Below are positions 10,576-22,381 of a DNA stretch of 64,000 bases, piece after piece (the stretch's first letter is position 1; every line of letters starts with the position of its first letter). Made by a program: the position numbers and the translations under genes. The notes under the pieces were generated by a model that was not told where the DNA came from, did no database searches, and was given only the letters and a program-made list of their open reading frames with translations. This stretch comes from Actinernus sp. WN-2022 (taxonomy: Eukaryota > Cnidaria > Anthozoa > Actiniaria > Actinernidae): positions 8,144,269 through 8,208,268 of the forward strand of contig JAOWCC010000655.1 in NCBI GenBank assembly GCA_030867875.1. Reading direction: 5' to 3'.

Positions 10576-10959
10576 TCCTCTAAATCCAACCCCAGCCACA
10601 GCAAGCCCAGGCGTGATTTGTGTGGCTTTGTATGGGAATATTTTAATAAAGTAAATATAATTTGCCTGAAGAGTAGTTGGTACCCTTCTTGCTCTCTGGT
10701 GGCAATTTCAAGCGATTTCGACGAATTATAACCCCCTCCTTCCACTTCTCTCCCTCTCACATGGCCATTAAGCCTGGACGTGGCAGTCCAATGGTTTTTG
10801 TCGTTTATTTTTTTATTTTTTTATTTAAACAATTTTTTTACGAGTTCACACAAAGAGCTCTATTAGCTCATCTAGGGGGCTCACCCGTTCTACAGGCTAT
10901 ACGATTAAAAAAAGAAGAAGTGAAAGTGTGACAGATGAAAACGATCAACATTTTCATCA

Positions 10960-11350
10960 TTGGTTAACAAGGAAGATCCAAAAAGAAAAAGCTCAATTTT
11001 GAGAGTCTGTGAAGCTCAACCATCTGTGAGAAACGATCCGAACAGCAGCGGAGAGCAAATTTGGTCTGAGGGCAGCATAGTAGGACAGTGTAACAAGAAA
11101 TGCGATATACTTTCCTTACTAAAACCACAGCTACATGCAGGAGAAGTCTTGATTCCAATCTTAAAGAGGTAATAATTTAGACCAACTAACACTCTCTCAA
11201 AGGGACATAATGCATCAAGCGAACGAATTTTGATATCAGTCTCATTCCACATGCAACTTAGTAGTAGACGGAGCGCAAGGGAAAATGTGTTGTATCACAA
11301 ACTCTAGAAGGGAACAATTCTTTGAGATAAAGCTTAAATTATTTACAATC
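10960..11350 (-). pseudogene. Dead LINE C-terminal domain (unit U0, first)
   Basis: The minus strand reads LNYYLFKIGIKTSPACSCGF then SKESISHFLLHCP, the cysteine/histidine-rich C-terminal motif (CxCG...HFLxxCP) found after the reverse transcriptase of many LINEs. The frame breaks on both sides. Confidence 0.55.
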
Positions 11351-11593
11351 TTAAAATAAAGTGTGAGTTTGTGAATAGCACGCCTAGTTTTCATTAGCTC
11401 CCACCCCACGGCTCTTCCATAAGACGAGCCCTATACTTGTTCCCTTCATAGCACCCGTAACGGATCTTTCCAGCTTCAAACTGAACAGACTCGACGAGGT
11501 CGCTCTCACTACCATAAGACGTCGTCAGCATATTACATTATAGGCCTAACAGATGTGATTTATATAATTTTCATAGTTTATCCCTGCGTGCTT

Positions 11594-11847
11594 TAGGGGT
11601 CAAAATCACGGGTTTTGGTACCACTTAGGGTACCCACGATCAAACGCAGACATTTTTATATAAAGCGGTACCTTTTAGGGGTCGAGTGTCAGTTGAACAC
11701 AAAACTGATATCAATTGACATGGTATTTATTGTCACATGATGCTTGAGCCACGCCCATTTTAGTACCTCTTAGGGGTCGAAACGAAAATTGCCGAGGAAC
11801 ACCCATGGCCCCGCCCCTTATATATGGGAGTCCCCTCTCCCCCCGGG
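11594..11847. mobile_element. hAT-like MITE, left end missing
   Basis: Matches 57876-58166 but begins internally (TTTAGGGGTCAAAATCACGG). The right end GGGAGTCCCC...CCCCCCGGG is intact and followed by CGTTCAGG, the target sequence of the full copy. Confidence 0.7.
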
Positions 11848-12233
11848 CGTTCAGGTCAGTTCCAGGCCGTTTTTAAAAAAGAATGAATGTCAGTGGAGAA
11901 TTGCCCCTTGTCACATGCATGGTCGCCATGTTGGCTAGAAACAATAGGTTTTGTGCAAGGTCAGCCTCGAACTGAGCAGTTCAGTTCAGAACGAGTTTAG
12001 ACTAGCAAAAAAACAAAGGTTTTTTCCTCCTGGGACACAACATGGACGACGAGAACCTTCAGCATAATTTCTTCATTATCATCGTATTGTCAAAATAAGC
12101 ACTGGGATTTACCAAACGAATTCGTCTGAAATTTAGACTGCTAAATTGAACACAATATTAGCGTTGACTTGTATTTACTTCCGGTGGCAAACAAAGACTA
12201 CACTGATCTGAAACAGTTATTTCTTTCATGGCA

Positions 12234-12393
12234 CAGGGCCGGCGGAAGCATTTTGGAAGTGGTGCGGCCGAGCGCCGAAGGCACGAGAAATTTTACATAT
12301 TTTTAAAATGATTACGTCAGCTAAAATTTCAAACTTGGCCGAAAAAGTGGGGCGGCCGCGGCCGCCCCAGACGCCCCTGTTCCGCCGGCCTTG
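12234..12393. mobile_element. GC-rich TIR element, 160 bp
   Basis: The ends are CAGGGCCGGCGGAA and TTCCGCCGGCCTTG. TGGCA flanks both sides (12229-12233, 12394-12398). The empty site CATGGCACTAAATG is present in sister units at about 55586, 59275 and 62133. It contains a NotI-like GCGGCCGC palindrome. Confidence 0.8.
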
Positions 12394-13089
12394 TGGCACT
12401 AAATGATTCGGTTAAAAAACTGTTCCCTATGACACTGAAACTCTTCAGTATTTCACAACGAAAATGAATGAAATTATTTGATAATTATCTGATTTGGATT
12501 AGACCTCAGGTTGGTAGATGTAATTGAAGCCGAACAAAGCGAAACATGTTTCTGTTGATTTTTTAGTTATTTCCAGAGAAAATCAAAGTCTCGCCAGACC
12601 ACACGTCATTGCGTTCGTACGTGCGGTTTTCCTTTTATCAAATGTTGACAAGTCCTGTCCATAAATGTCTGCGTAGTTACAAGACAGATTCTAGATGCCA
12701 GTTTTTTTAAAGCAGTCTCCTCCGCACTGCTATACGAAAGGTCGAACTCTAATGTAAACTTTAATAATGTGTACATTGTATATGCTTTGTATATAATTTA
12801 CTCTTGGTTTGTTTATTTCTAGATACTCCTTTACCTCCAAAATCAAATGCGTCTCACATTAATCCTCCATTAAATCCAACCCAAACATATACCGTACTAA
12901 CGAAAAGACCTAATCTACAACAAATACTGCATGAGATACGTATCGAGCCGCTTTTATTATCTATTCTAGGCGAATGTCGCGCCCCTATGTCGTTTGAGTT
13001 ATGTCTGTTGAAAGTGGACAGACTACAGGCTATATACGATTAAAATAAGAAGAAGTGAAAGTGTGACAGATGAAAACGATCAACATTTT

Positions 13090-13560
13090 CATCGTTAGTT
13101 AACAAGGAAGATCCAAAAAGAGAAAGCTCGATTTTTGAGAGTCTGTGAAGCACAACCACCTGTTAGAAACGATCCGAACAGCAGCGGAGAGCAAATTTGG
13201 TCTGAGGGCAGCATAGCCATAGGTAGGACAGTGTAAAAAGAAATGCGATATACTTTCCTTACTAAAACCACAGCTACATGCAGGAGAAGTCTTGATTCCA
13301 ATCTTAAAGAGGTAATAATTTAGAGCACATACATCTAGTCGAAGTCTGGTGTGAATTGTAGAAGCCAATACCTATCAAGTGAGTAATCGATATCAATATC
13401 ATTCCACATGCAACTTAGCTTAGTAGTAGACGGGAAAAAAGATTCCTTGTAACGTTCTGTACGGACAGGTTTATAGCATGAAATTTTGGACGGAGCGCAA
13501 GGGAAAATGTGTTGTATCAAAAACTCTATAGAAGGGAGCAATTCCTTGAGATAAAGCTTA
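13090..13560 (-). pseudogene. Dead LINE C-terminal domain (unit U0, second)
   Basis: The minus strand shows, in order, RTERYKESFFPSTTKL, LNYYLFKIGIKTSPACSCGF and SKESISHFFLHCPTYGYAAL, a LINE C-terminal region with frameshifts between the parts. Confidence 0.6.
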
Positions 13561-14106
13561 AATTATTTACAATCTTAAAATAAAGTGTGAGTTTGTGAAT
13601 AGCACGCCTAGGAGTTAATCAGTTTGCTCCCAACCCCAGTTCTTCCATAAGACGAGCCCTACTTGTTCCCCTTCATAGCACCCGTAACGATATTTCCAGC
13701 TTCATACTGAACAGACTCAACGAGGTCGCTCTCGCCAACAACAACAACAACAACAACTTTTTTTATTCGCATAATTTCATCCATTTTTTTTAAGCATTAT
13801 GAGTATATATATATTTTATAATAAAAATACGTAATTAATTATTGATTGAAAGGTAATTATGCCTAGTGGCTAAATAAACCGTAAGGTTTTCTGGTTAGCC
13901 GCTAGCCTTTTAAAGTTTAGTTTTGAAATAAGCTCAGCTTTCTAACGAGAATTATATATGGAGAAAAGGGAAAAAATGAAGGAGATCAATCTAGATAGAT
14001 TTCGTATTTGGGATTAGCTCAACTTTCAAACGAGAGTATAGTGAAAAAGAAGAAATGAAATAAATAAATTATGGAAAAAGCAGACAATTGGTAACATTAT
14101 AATTTA

Positions 14107-17100
14107 TTAATACTTGTATTGTTCTGCCAATAAATAATGTTTCACTTTTTTGGAGAAGGAGAATACTTTAAGGTTCTTTAGATCATCAGGAATCTGTTTC
14201 CAATATTCAATTGCCATGGAAGAGATAGTTTGTTTACCAATATTTGTTCTAGCACAAGTTTTATATAAATTTTGTTTGACAGCATATCTAGTGTTATGGG
14301 AATGTACATCACTGGCATATTGGAAATAGTTATCAAATACATTTGGTAATTGCTTCCTATGCCAAAGATGGGTAAATTTGAGAGCTTGAAGTTTATAAAC
14401 ATTATTCACTGTAAGAATATCTAACAGGTTGATTAGGGGCAGAGCACTTTCCGTATTTTCCCCATATGAGCATGCAAAGAATATCGCTCTTATAACTTGG
14501 TTTTGCTTTGTTTGGATTTTTTTAATATGTGATTTGTAGGCACTACCCCATGCTAATATTGCATATGATATGTATGGGTAAATAATAGTGTAATATAGTT
14601 GTCTTAATTGTTGTAGGGATAGATAGTGTCTTAGTTTATAAATCATACCAGTATTTTTTGCAATACGTGAGCAAACATAGGATATATGGTACTTCCAGGA
14701 AATTGCATCATCAATCTTCACACCAAGGTATTTAATATGATCTTTTCTTTGCAGGGAATGACTCGTCCCATCACTATTCGTTATCTTTATGTCGATATTC
14801 ACTTGCTTTTTTCTTTTTGATTTTATGATCATAAAATTCGTTTTTGTAAAGTTTATTGATAACTTATTTAAGTCACACCATTTCTTAACTTTTATTAGTT
14901 CGGAATTTACTAAAGTTTCTAGGTCAGAGGCATTACGAGATGAGGTGAATATATTTGTATCATCAGCGAAGATTCTAAAGGAGAATATTTCTGACGAACT
15001 TGGAAGATCATTAATATATATTAAAAACAATAGTGGTCCCAAGGAGGAACCTTGAGGAATACCACAAATCATTTTTTGTTTTTCTGACTCAACATTATCT
15101 ATGGAAACGTACTGTTGTCTATTTATCAAATAGTCAGTGAACCATGCTAAAGGAATTCCTCTTATACCATATTTTTCCATTTTCCGTATTAAAATTTTGT
15201 GATTAACAGTATCAAATGCTTTTGAAAAATCTAAGAATACACCACACGTGATTAAGTTATTATCAATTGCTTTTTTTAAGTTATCTGTAATTTCAGTTAT
15301 CGCTTGTGCTGTAGATCTTCCCTTTCTAAAACCAAACTGATATTTATTTAGTATTTGATGTTTTTCAATATAAATGATAAGTTGTTTGTAGACAAGCTTT
15401 TCAAATATTTGAGTGAGTGATGATAGTGTAGATATTGGTCGGAAATTTGTAGGATTTGTGATTTCACCGCCTTTGTCAGCAGGAGTTACTTTTGATATTT
15501 TTAAAATATCAGGCATTATACCTTGAAGTAAGGAATAATTGAATACTAAACACAAGGCTTCACTTATTTGATCACATGCTAATTTAATACACCTTTGGGG
15601 AATTCCTATTGAAGCTTTGTTTATTTTTATTCCCATTATTAAATCACGAACTTCATGTATAAGGATACCACGGAACATAAAACTTTTTTGAAATGAGGTG
15701 TTTATATATTTGGTTGGATCGGTATTGTCGTTTTGAGGAAGTTGTGAAGATAATTTAGGGCCAACATTTATAAAATGAGTATTTAATTCATTGCAGATGC
15801 TTTGCTTATCTATGTAACATTTATTATTACTGATGAGTTTTGTTATTGTTGTCTGATATGCTCTTTTCCTATTTGTCAGCATACCGATTAACTTCCAGGT
15901 TGTTTTGATATTTTCTTTGTTCATATTAAATTGAGAAGTAAAATAGTTTTTTTTTGCTGCTTCTTTAATTTTATTTAATTTATTATTATATGTCTTATAT
16001 TCCTTTACTCTTTTAGAGTCACTGCTAAGAAAATGTGATTTAAATAGTTTTTGTCTCTTTTTGATGGAGACAAGAATACAATCTGTTATCCATGGCTTTC
16101 TTAGTTGTCTTTTCTTGGCATTTGTTATTTTTTTAATTGGAGCATGCTTATCGGAAATATCCTGGAGTATACTAGTTATTTTATTCATGCTTTCATTAAC
16201 ATCTGAATTTACAAGTGAGGTGAAGTTTGTATTTTTTAAGTCATTTATAAATAGATCATTGTTAAATACTGAGAAGTCTCTGTAATATTGCTTCTTATTA
16301 ATTTCAGGAATTTTAGTTGCTATGGTGCAAAATACAGGAAGGTGGTCAGATATGTCAGCAATGCAAATTCCTGATCTTAATATTTTCTCTGGAGAGTTTG
16401 TATAAATGTGATCAATTAGAGTGGCTGAATGATCAGTAATCCTAGTTGCTTTGGTAATAATTGGCATAAAACCCAGGTTGAGGAGCATATCGAGGTATTC
16501 AGATGTGTAATTATCTGTGTTGTACTTGAGAAAGTCTATGTTAATATCACCTAAAATATATATCTCATAGTTTTGTTTACTAAGGTTTTCTAAGCTTTCT
16601 TTCATATTGTCATAAAATTGTTCTTTATTATTTGACGGGTGACGATAAATGCAACCAATTATAATACTTTTTTGTTTTTTTCTTGTTATTTCAATCCAGC
16701 AGGATTCTAGACCTTCAGAATTATTTTTTAAGTCATGCCTTTCAATAAAATATAATTTCTCGTTGATATATAAACCCACACCTCCTGCAGCAGTTTTAGA
16801 GTTTGTACCTAAAAATAAATAACCTGGTATGGTAATATTTGTTTGATATTTATCTTCAGAGAGTTTAGTTTCAGAGATAGCTATAATGCTGGGTGTTTCT
16901 TTCACTGTAAGTAATAAGTCATTAAGTAAAGTAACATTTTTGGGCAAGCTACGTATATTGCAATGTAAAATGGAGAACCCTTTTATATTAGCCTGTTGAA
17001 AGTATTGACCAGTTTGTTTAATACTATACAATTTTGATTCCATGAACCTATCTGTTTCGTCTTCTTCACAGTCATTTTCGTTATCTGGATTCTCTAAGAT

Positions 17101-17238
17101 ATCTCCAAATAAATCTTTAGAGTTTTGTAAAAGACTAGCAGAAAGATAAACCCATGCACCCGTAGCTTTTAAAAACTCTTCGTTGCTTAAATCACTAAAT
17201 GGTAATTCAAATAGCGAGCAGTAACCTATAGGTATCAT
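14107..17238 (-). CDS. LINE ORF2: endonuclease and reverse transcriptase, 1043 aa, intact
   Basis: The N-terminal part is an apurinic/apyrimidinic-type endonuclease: NIRSL (about residue 94), SETKL (122-126), GGVGLYI (152-158), YRHPSNN (198-204), GDIN (230-233) and the catalytic SDH (297-299). The reverse transcriptase follows: NFRPISTLSS (about 598-607), FGFRKGRSTAQA, VFLDFSKAFDTVNH (motif A, Asp 670), GIPQGSSLGPLLFLIYINDL (motif B) and FADD (757-760, catalytic Asp pair), then KYLGVKID. The C-terminal part has the usual YPYISYAILAWG and HNTRYA tail. Catalytic residues are all present and no stop interrupts 1043 codons, so the protein could be active. It nicks target DNA and copies its own RNA there. 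Confidence 0.92.
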   Translation of the reverse strand: MIPIGYCSLFELPFSDLSNEEFLKATGAWVYLSASLLQNSKDLFGDILENPDNENDCEEDETDRFMESKLYSIKQTGQYFQQANIKGFSILHCNIRSLPKNVTLLNDLLLTVKETPSIIAISETKLSEDKYQTNITIPGYLFLGTNSKTAAGGVGLYINEKLYFIERHDLKNNSEGLESCWIEITRKKQKSIIIGCIYRHPSNNKEQFYDNMKESLENLSKQNYEIYILGDINIDFLKYNTDNYTSEYLDMLLNLGFMPIITKATRITDHSATLIDHIYTNSPEKILRSGICIADISDHLPVFCTIATKIPEINKKQYYRDFSVFNNDLFINDLKNTNFTSLVNSDVNESMNKITSILQDISDKHAPIKKITNAKKRQLRKPWITDCILVSIKKRQKLFKSHFLSSDSKRVKEYKTYNNKLNKIKEAAKKNYFTSQFNMNKENIKTTWKLIGMLTNRKRAYQTTITKLISNNKCYIDKQSICNELNTHFINVGPKLSSQLPQNDNTDPTKYINTSFQKSFMFRGILIHEVRDLIMGIKINKASIGIPQRCIKLACDQISEALCLVFNYSLLQGIMPDILKISKVTPADKGGEITNPTNFRPISTLSSLTQIFEKLVYKQLIIYIEKHQILNKYQFGFRKGRSTAQAITEITDNLKKAIDNNLITCGVFLDFSKAFDTVNHKILIRKMEKYGIRGIPLAWFTDYLINRQQYVSIDNVESEKQKMICGIPQGSSLGPLLFLIYINDLPSSSEIFSFRIFADDTNIFTSSRNASDLETLVNSELIKVKKWCDLNKLSINFTKTNFMIIKSKRKKQVNIDIKITNSDGTSHSLQRKDHIKYLGVKIDDAISWKYHISYVCSRIAKNTGMIYKLRHYLSLQQLRQLYYTIIYPYISYAILAWGSAYKSHIKKIQTKQNQVIRAIFFACSYGENTESALPLINLLDILTVNNVYKLQALKFTHLWHRKQLPNVFDNYFQYASDVHSHNTRYAVKQNLYKTCARTNIGKQTISSMAIEYWKQIPDDLKNLKVFSFSKKVKHYLLAEQYKY

Positions 17239-17419
17239 ATTTCAACTTGGCATATCTGATATGATCAAATTAATTAAATATATAAAGCTAGCTAATAGTC
17301 TTACTTCAGCTTCGACGCAGAAGAACTTTAGTGGGCTGTATTTATAAGATCGTTGAAATCTTTCTTCATCTTGTTGTGCTGTGCAGAATAGGAAATTCTG
17401 AGAAATTCTAAAATCGACT

Positions 17420-18171
17420 TTAGGATTCTTCGACTTTGTCCTCAAATTCTTTGACCATTTCTTCTGAAGCAAACACGTGTGTGGCTGAACTTTCAGACTG
17501 CTTTAAGTATATCTTTCCGTTATTCGTCCAGATAAATCTCCACTTCATTCTTTTCTTGAGCTTGTTGATTCGACCGAACAGCTTTTTTTTCTGTGGCGTA
17601 AGAGATTCGGCAATGTACACGTTGTTATTGGAAACCAGGCTCAGGTTTGGTAGATCTTTTACCTTCTTCCCCGCTAGTTTTCTTCGGTTGCTGTAGAATG
17701 TATTTCTTACGTCCCTTCTAGTAAATTTCACAATTATCTTTGGGGGCGAATTTCCGTAAGTAGGAATCGTGTGGGCTGTCGAGATATCATTACCACTGAC
17801 TTCCAAGTCCATAGCTTTACCAATAGAAGTAATTATATCTACGCAAGAGTGTTCACTGTTCGGTTGGACTCCAATTACTTCAAGACTATCTCTGCGTAGA
17901 TATTGGGCTAATTCTTCATAATCCGCTTGGGCTTGTTTTGCTATCGCTTGTGTGACTGTTGTATCCTTCTTGAGATTCTTGGTTCCGTAGTCAAGTTAAC
18001 AAGTTTCTCGTTTGAGCCTTGAATTTGCTTCAAGAGCTGGTCATACTTTCCTTGTAAGAAATCTACGAGTTCTGAGAGGTCGTTGCATTTTTCTCCAATT
18101 GCTGCTAATTTCGAATGTATTGGTCTTAATTCCTCTTTAAGAAGTTCCCTAATCTCTTCGATACTTGCCAT
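17420..18171 (-). CDS. LINE ORF1 protein, one frameshift
   Basis: The likely start is MASIEEIRELLKEELRP at 18171. A coiled-coil-like N-terminal segment (to about 17990) is followed by a 1-nt frameshift near 17985; the other frame then continues through EELAQYLRRDSLEVIGVQP into DLEVSGNDISTAHTIP and IIVKFTRRDVRNTFYSNRR, a fold seen in ORF1 proteins of many CR1/L2-like LINEs and baculovirus FP proteins. The protein would bind element RNA. ATG at 18303 is also in frame but lies near the 5' edge. About 180 bp separate ORF1 from ORF2. The frameshift makes this copy unlikely to move by itself unless it is a sequencing error. Confidence 0.75.
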
Positions 18172-18290
18172 TTGGCTATTTAGAGCAAATTTAACTAATT
18201 TAGGTAGGTTAAATACCTCATCTTTGCGCCGTATGAAAAAACGTGGCCGACCGCCATTACGACATATGCAAATCCGCAGCGATAAGAGCC

Positions 18291-18800
18291 GGGCATATTC
18301 CATATAACAGAAGTGATTTAATCATATAATTTTCATAGTTTATCCCTGCGTACTTTAGTCCCGAATTCCTTTAACCATATTTAACCTCTTACTTGCCTTC
18401 TGGTGGACATCCAAAATGTGGGCTCTCCAAGACGAATTTGAAGACAAGATTACTCCGAGATTGGTGTGGTTGTTTTTTGTAGTCGGCTAGGTAGCCAGCA
18501 TTTCATACCGTTTATATATCCCAAAATAAAATATCTCCACAAATAAAAACAGCTGAGTCTCGTAAAATCTAACCAGTTTGAGAATAAGTTTATTTTTAAT
18601 GTTTTAAATATAATGTAGTGATTTGACTGAGGAACAAACCAAACAGGTTTTAAAAACATAGTAGCTTACGAGAGGTTTTTAATGTAGTGATTTAGTCATT
18701 TGAATGAAGAATAAACTAAATATGGTTTAGAAATTTAAATGTATAGTGATTTGACTGAGGAACAAACTAAACATGATTTCCTATTTTCATCTTTTGTTTT
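18291..18800. repeat. Repeat unit U0, tail after the LINE
   Basis: Continues the U unit (CATATTCCATATAACAG, TACTTGCCTTCTGGTGGAC, CAGCTGAGTCTCGTAAAATC) and ends in a few degenerate units of the 69-bp minisatellite (TGTAGTGATTTGACTGAGG). No gene seen. Confidence 0.7.
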
Positions 18801-18859
18801 CCAGTTTGATTTTTAAATCAAAGATAACTGGCTAAAGCTTCTAGGCACTTTTAAGCATT

Positions 18860-19260
18860 TAAAAAGCCGTGTTGTTCTTCTTTTGTGGAGTATGATGTAT
18901 TAATGAGTATTAAGCTTAGGGGGTTTGAAGGCAGCATGCGAGACAACCATGGATATGAATTGGCAAACACATTGAAAACATGCCGAAAAGTGAAGACCAA
19001 GTGGTCTGCAGAATGTTTCCTACCTTCACAAAGAACTATAAGAATACGTTAATTTTCTATCTTTAGTTCAAGCTCAAAATTCCCGAAAGAGTTATAGATT
19101 GCCTGTTAAATATCATACTTGATTTCAACAGAGTACAGCGGGAGGTTGAAGGTACAGTAAGAATGTTAAAGGGGGCGTGACAGAAGGGCGGTGAGTCACT
19201 TAGCTAGCTTCGTCTCCAATAAATTTGTACTTCACTTGATTGTGATTAAACGTATACGGC
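18860..19260. repeat. Diverged partial copy of the 1.5-kb tandem unit
   Basis: Matches 24250-24655 (TGTGGAGTATGATGTATTAAT..., GAGTCACTT...CGTCTCCAAT, GTGATTAAACGTA) with many differences, far more than the three units that follow. It is an older outlying copy. Non-coding. Confidence 0.65.
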
Positions 19261-19384
19261 AGTAGTCTTTATTTAAATGAAACCAGTTGATCTCAGGCTA
19301 TAAAATACGATCAATTAAACCTAAGTAACTAAGTAATACATATTAGAACTTTCATTCTTTCAGTTACAACAAGCCGTACTTGGC

Positions 19385-20868
19385 TCTGAACACTGGTTAC
19401 GAGAAGCAAGATGATAAACAAGCACTGCATACAGGGCCACTATCAATGGTGGTAACTTAGTCAGTCAATCAAAAATATTGATGAAGCCAGCTTTAACTTT
19501 GAAAAGAAATCATTATTCAAGAATTTTGTTTTCCATAGTTGCAGCTTTACGAACTTGCGAAGGGTTAGAAGGGCCACAATCAATGTTCTTTGGGTCGACT
19601 TTGTCAGTCGATCAAAAATATTCGTGAAGCCGACATCATGGTAGCGTAGCATAGTAACTTAACTTTGAAAAGAAGTTATTATTCAAGAATTTTGTTTTTA
19701 TATTGGCAGCTCTACAAACTTGCACACAGTTTGAAGTAAATAATTTTTTTTTTTTTCACAACCCTCGCGGTTTTCATTTAGTTTTCTGGCTATTTGAGCC
19801 CATTTTGAAATATTTTGAACGATAAAATACGAGTCATATTTGAATTGAGGACATTGCACTGTATTTACCGGCCATTCTAATTACCTGATACATTAATGCA
19901 TTCGTTAATACATATAATTTTCGATTCAAACTAATGAATATAAGCACTGTCTACTTTTCTATATGTTGACTGTCAGAATTAAAAGTGGTTAGACGAGTAT
20001 ACTATTTTTCTCTCGAATCCAGCGACGCAAAAAAGAACCAGGTTCACTCGTCTCCAGGATTCTAAACGGTCTTCTTTTTTCAAAATGGCGGCGGCTGTTT
20101 TCACGCCCGAGTAAGAAGCGTCGCTTTATGTCTTTGACGTACATAGAGTACCTACGGCAGAAAATTTCGACTTAGGTTTCACACATATATTTTATAGACC
20201 TCTCAAAATCTACCATAAACCTCTGGATTTTGCTTTCAAGGGGTTTTGGGCAGGCTTCTTGGGTGGGGCTAAACCTAAGCAGTGACGTCACAATATCCGA
20301 TCCAGCCGCGCGTAAATAAACCTGGGCACGAGGATTAGACGGCATTGCCTATCATAACCTCCTATACATGCTGAACTCAAGTTGGCGTCGTAAGTTCTTA
20401 CAAAATCTCACCCAACAGGCCTTTCAGTTCAGTAGACTTACGCGCTTTACCAACAGGTTCCAATCGTCATGAAAGCCTCCACACGCCGGGCTTTTAGTTA
20501 TTGAAGTTCCTAAAATAACTACAAAAACCTTAAATATACCGTATTGTTCTTCTCTTGTGGAGTATGATGTATTAATATTAAGAGTTGGGTGGTTTGACGA
20601 TAGCACGCGAGACAAACATGAACATGAATTGGCAAACACATTGAAAACGTGCCGAAAATTGAAGACCAAGTGGTTTGCACTGAGAAGTACATGTTTCCAA
20701 GGCTTGACGCAGAACTATTGAAGAAGTAAATTTCCTATATTATTTCAAGCTTAAAATTACCGAAAGAACTACACACAGCCTGGAGAAAAAGAATGCACTT
20801 GATTCCAGCTGAGTAGCGGGAGGCTTTAAAATGCATTGAGAATGTTGAAGGGAGCGGAACAGGAGGTT
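19385..20868. repeat. 1.5-kb tandem unit A
   Basis: First of three direct repeats, each starting CTGAACACTGGTTACGAG or a close variant (19385, 20869, 22382). The unit is 1484 bp. It holds a CAAAATGGCGGCGGCTG motif and a TGACGTCACAA element (CRE-like) but no open frame that survives across units. Confidence 0.9.
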
Positions 20869-22381
20869 CTGAACACTGGTCACGAGAAGCAAGATGATAA
20901 ACAAGCACTGCATACAGGGCCACTATCAATGGTGGTAACTTAGTCAGGCAATCAAAAATATTGATGAAGCCAGCTTTAACTTTGAAAAGAAATCATTATT
21001 CAAGAATTTTGTTTTCCATAGTTGCAGCTTTACGAACTTGCGAAGGGTTAGAAGGGCCACAATCAATGTTCTTTGGGTCAACTTTGTCAGTCGATCAACA
21101 ATATTCGTGAAGCCAACATCATGGTAGCATAATAACTTAACTTTGAAAAGAAGTTATTATTCAAGAATTTTGTTTTTATATTGGCAGCTCTACAAACTTG
21201 CACGCAGTTTGAAGTAAATAAATGTGTTTTTTCCACAACCCTCGCGGTTTTCATTTTGTTTTCTGGCTATTTGAGCCCATTTTGAAATATTTTGAACGAT
21301 AAAATACGAGTCATATTTGAATTGAGGACATTGCACTGTATTTACCGGCCATTCTAATTACCTGATACATTAATGCATTCGTTAACGGTATGCGTGCTTC
21401 AGTTTATACATATAATTATCGATTTAAACAAATAAATATAAGCACTGCCTACGTTTCTATATGTTGACTGGCAGAATTAAAAGTGGTTAGAAGAGTATTC
21501 TATTTTTCTCTCGAATCCAGCGACGCAAAAATGAACCAGGTTCACTCGTCTCCAGGATTCTAAACGGTCTTTTTTTCAAAATGGCGGCGGCTGTTTTCAC
21601 GCCCGAGTAAGAAGCGTCGCTTTATGTCTTTGACGTACATCATGGGCTCCTGCGTACATAGAGTACCTATATACGGCAGAAAATTTCGACTTAGGTTTCA
21701 CACATATATTTTATAGACCTCTCAAAATCTACCATAGACCTCTGGATTTTGCTTTCAAGGGGTTTTGGGCAGGCTTCTTGGGTGGGGCTAAACCTAAGCA
21801 GTGACGTCACAATATCCGATCCAGCAGCGCGTAAATAAACCTGGGCACGAGGATTAGACGGCATTGCCTATCATAACCTCCTATACATGCTGAACTCAAG
21901 TTGGCGTCGTAAGTTCTTACAAAATCTCACCCAACAGGCCTTTCAGTTCAGTAGACTTACGCGCTTTACCAACAGGTTCCAATCGTCATGAAAGCCTCCA
22001 CACGCCGAGCTTTTAGTTATTGAAGTTCCTAAAATAACTACAAAAACCTTAAATATACCGTATTGTTCTTCTCTTGTGGAGTATGATGTATTAATATTAA
22101 GAGTTGGGTGGTTTGACGATAGCACGCGAGACAAACATGAATTGGCAAACACATTGAAAACGTGCCGAAAATTGAAGACCAAGTGGTTTGCACTGAGAAG
22201 TACATGTTTCCAAGGCTTGACGCAGAACTATTGAAGAAGTAAATTTCCTATATTATTTCAAGCTTAAAATTACCGAAAGAACTACACACAGCCTGGAGAA
22301 AAAGAATGCACTTGATTCCAGCTGAGTAGCGGGAGGCTTTAAAATGCATTGAGAATGTTGAAGGGAGCGAAACAGGAGGTT
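20869..22381. repeat. 1.5-kb tandem unit B
   Basis: 1513 bp, very similar to unit A. It differs by small insertions (GGTATGCGTGCTTCAG near 21387; CATCATGGGCTCCTGCGTA near 21640) shared with unit C, so B and C are the closer pair. The minus-strand 79-81 codon frames in A and B differ by an indel and are broken in C, so I do not call a gene. Confidence 0.9.

Larger units (their letters stand above)
403..10758. repeat. Segmental duplication, copy 1 (paired with 31462-52539)
   Basis: From about 403 the sequence matches 31462 onward in the same orientation, exons and introns alike, until about 10758 (matching 52539). Copy 1 is compact. Copy 2 is twice as long because of later insertions. The pair carries the two paralogues of the secreted-protein gene. 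Differences include single substitutions, small indels and whole transposons present in one copy only, so copy 1 often shows the empty site for an insertion in copy 2, and the reverse. Confidence 0.9.
10770..13735. repeat. Repeat unit U0 (family shared with 53.5-64 kb)
   Basis: This unit contains, in order, a dead LINE 3' end, a truncated hAT-like MITE, a conserved non-coding block (CAGCATAATTTCTTC..., CAAGTCCTGTCCATAAATG) and a second dead LINE 3' end. The same order recurs four times between 53.5 and 64 kb. The unit is interrupted at 13736 by the full LINE and resumes at about 18290. Confidence 0.75.
13736..18290 (-). mobile_element. Near-complete LINE (Jockey-superfamily type), 4.55 kb
   Basis: The element is on the minus strand, with its 3' end at a (TTG)n tail (AAC repeats at 13737-13757 on the plus strand) and its 5' end near 18290. 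It is inserted in repeat unit U0: GAGGTCGCTCTCGCC on one side and CATATTCCATATAAC on the other are joined by about 40 bp in the sister units at 53915, 56915 and 63460, so a little target sequence was lost. ORF1 and ORF2 are in the usual order. The apurinic-like endonuclease plus RT places it in the CR1/L2/Daphne part of the non-LTR tree; the exact clade needs a phylogeny. Confidence 0.85.

Noticed and set aside
14789..15055. Plus-strand ORFs opposite the LINE (also 16061, 17436, 18083)
   Set aside because: Antisense shadows of the LINE coding frames.
20424..20669. 81-codon minus-strand ORF, with a 79-codon version at 21943
   Set aside because: Conserved only because the tandem units are recent copies. 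Unit C breaks it and there is no protein-like constraint.
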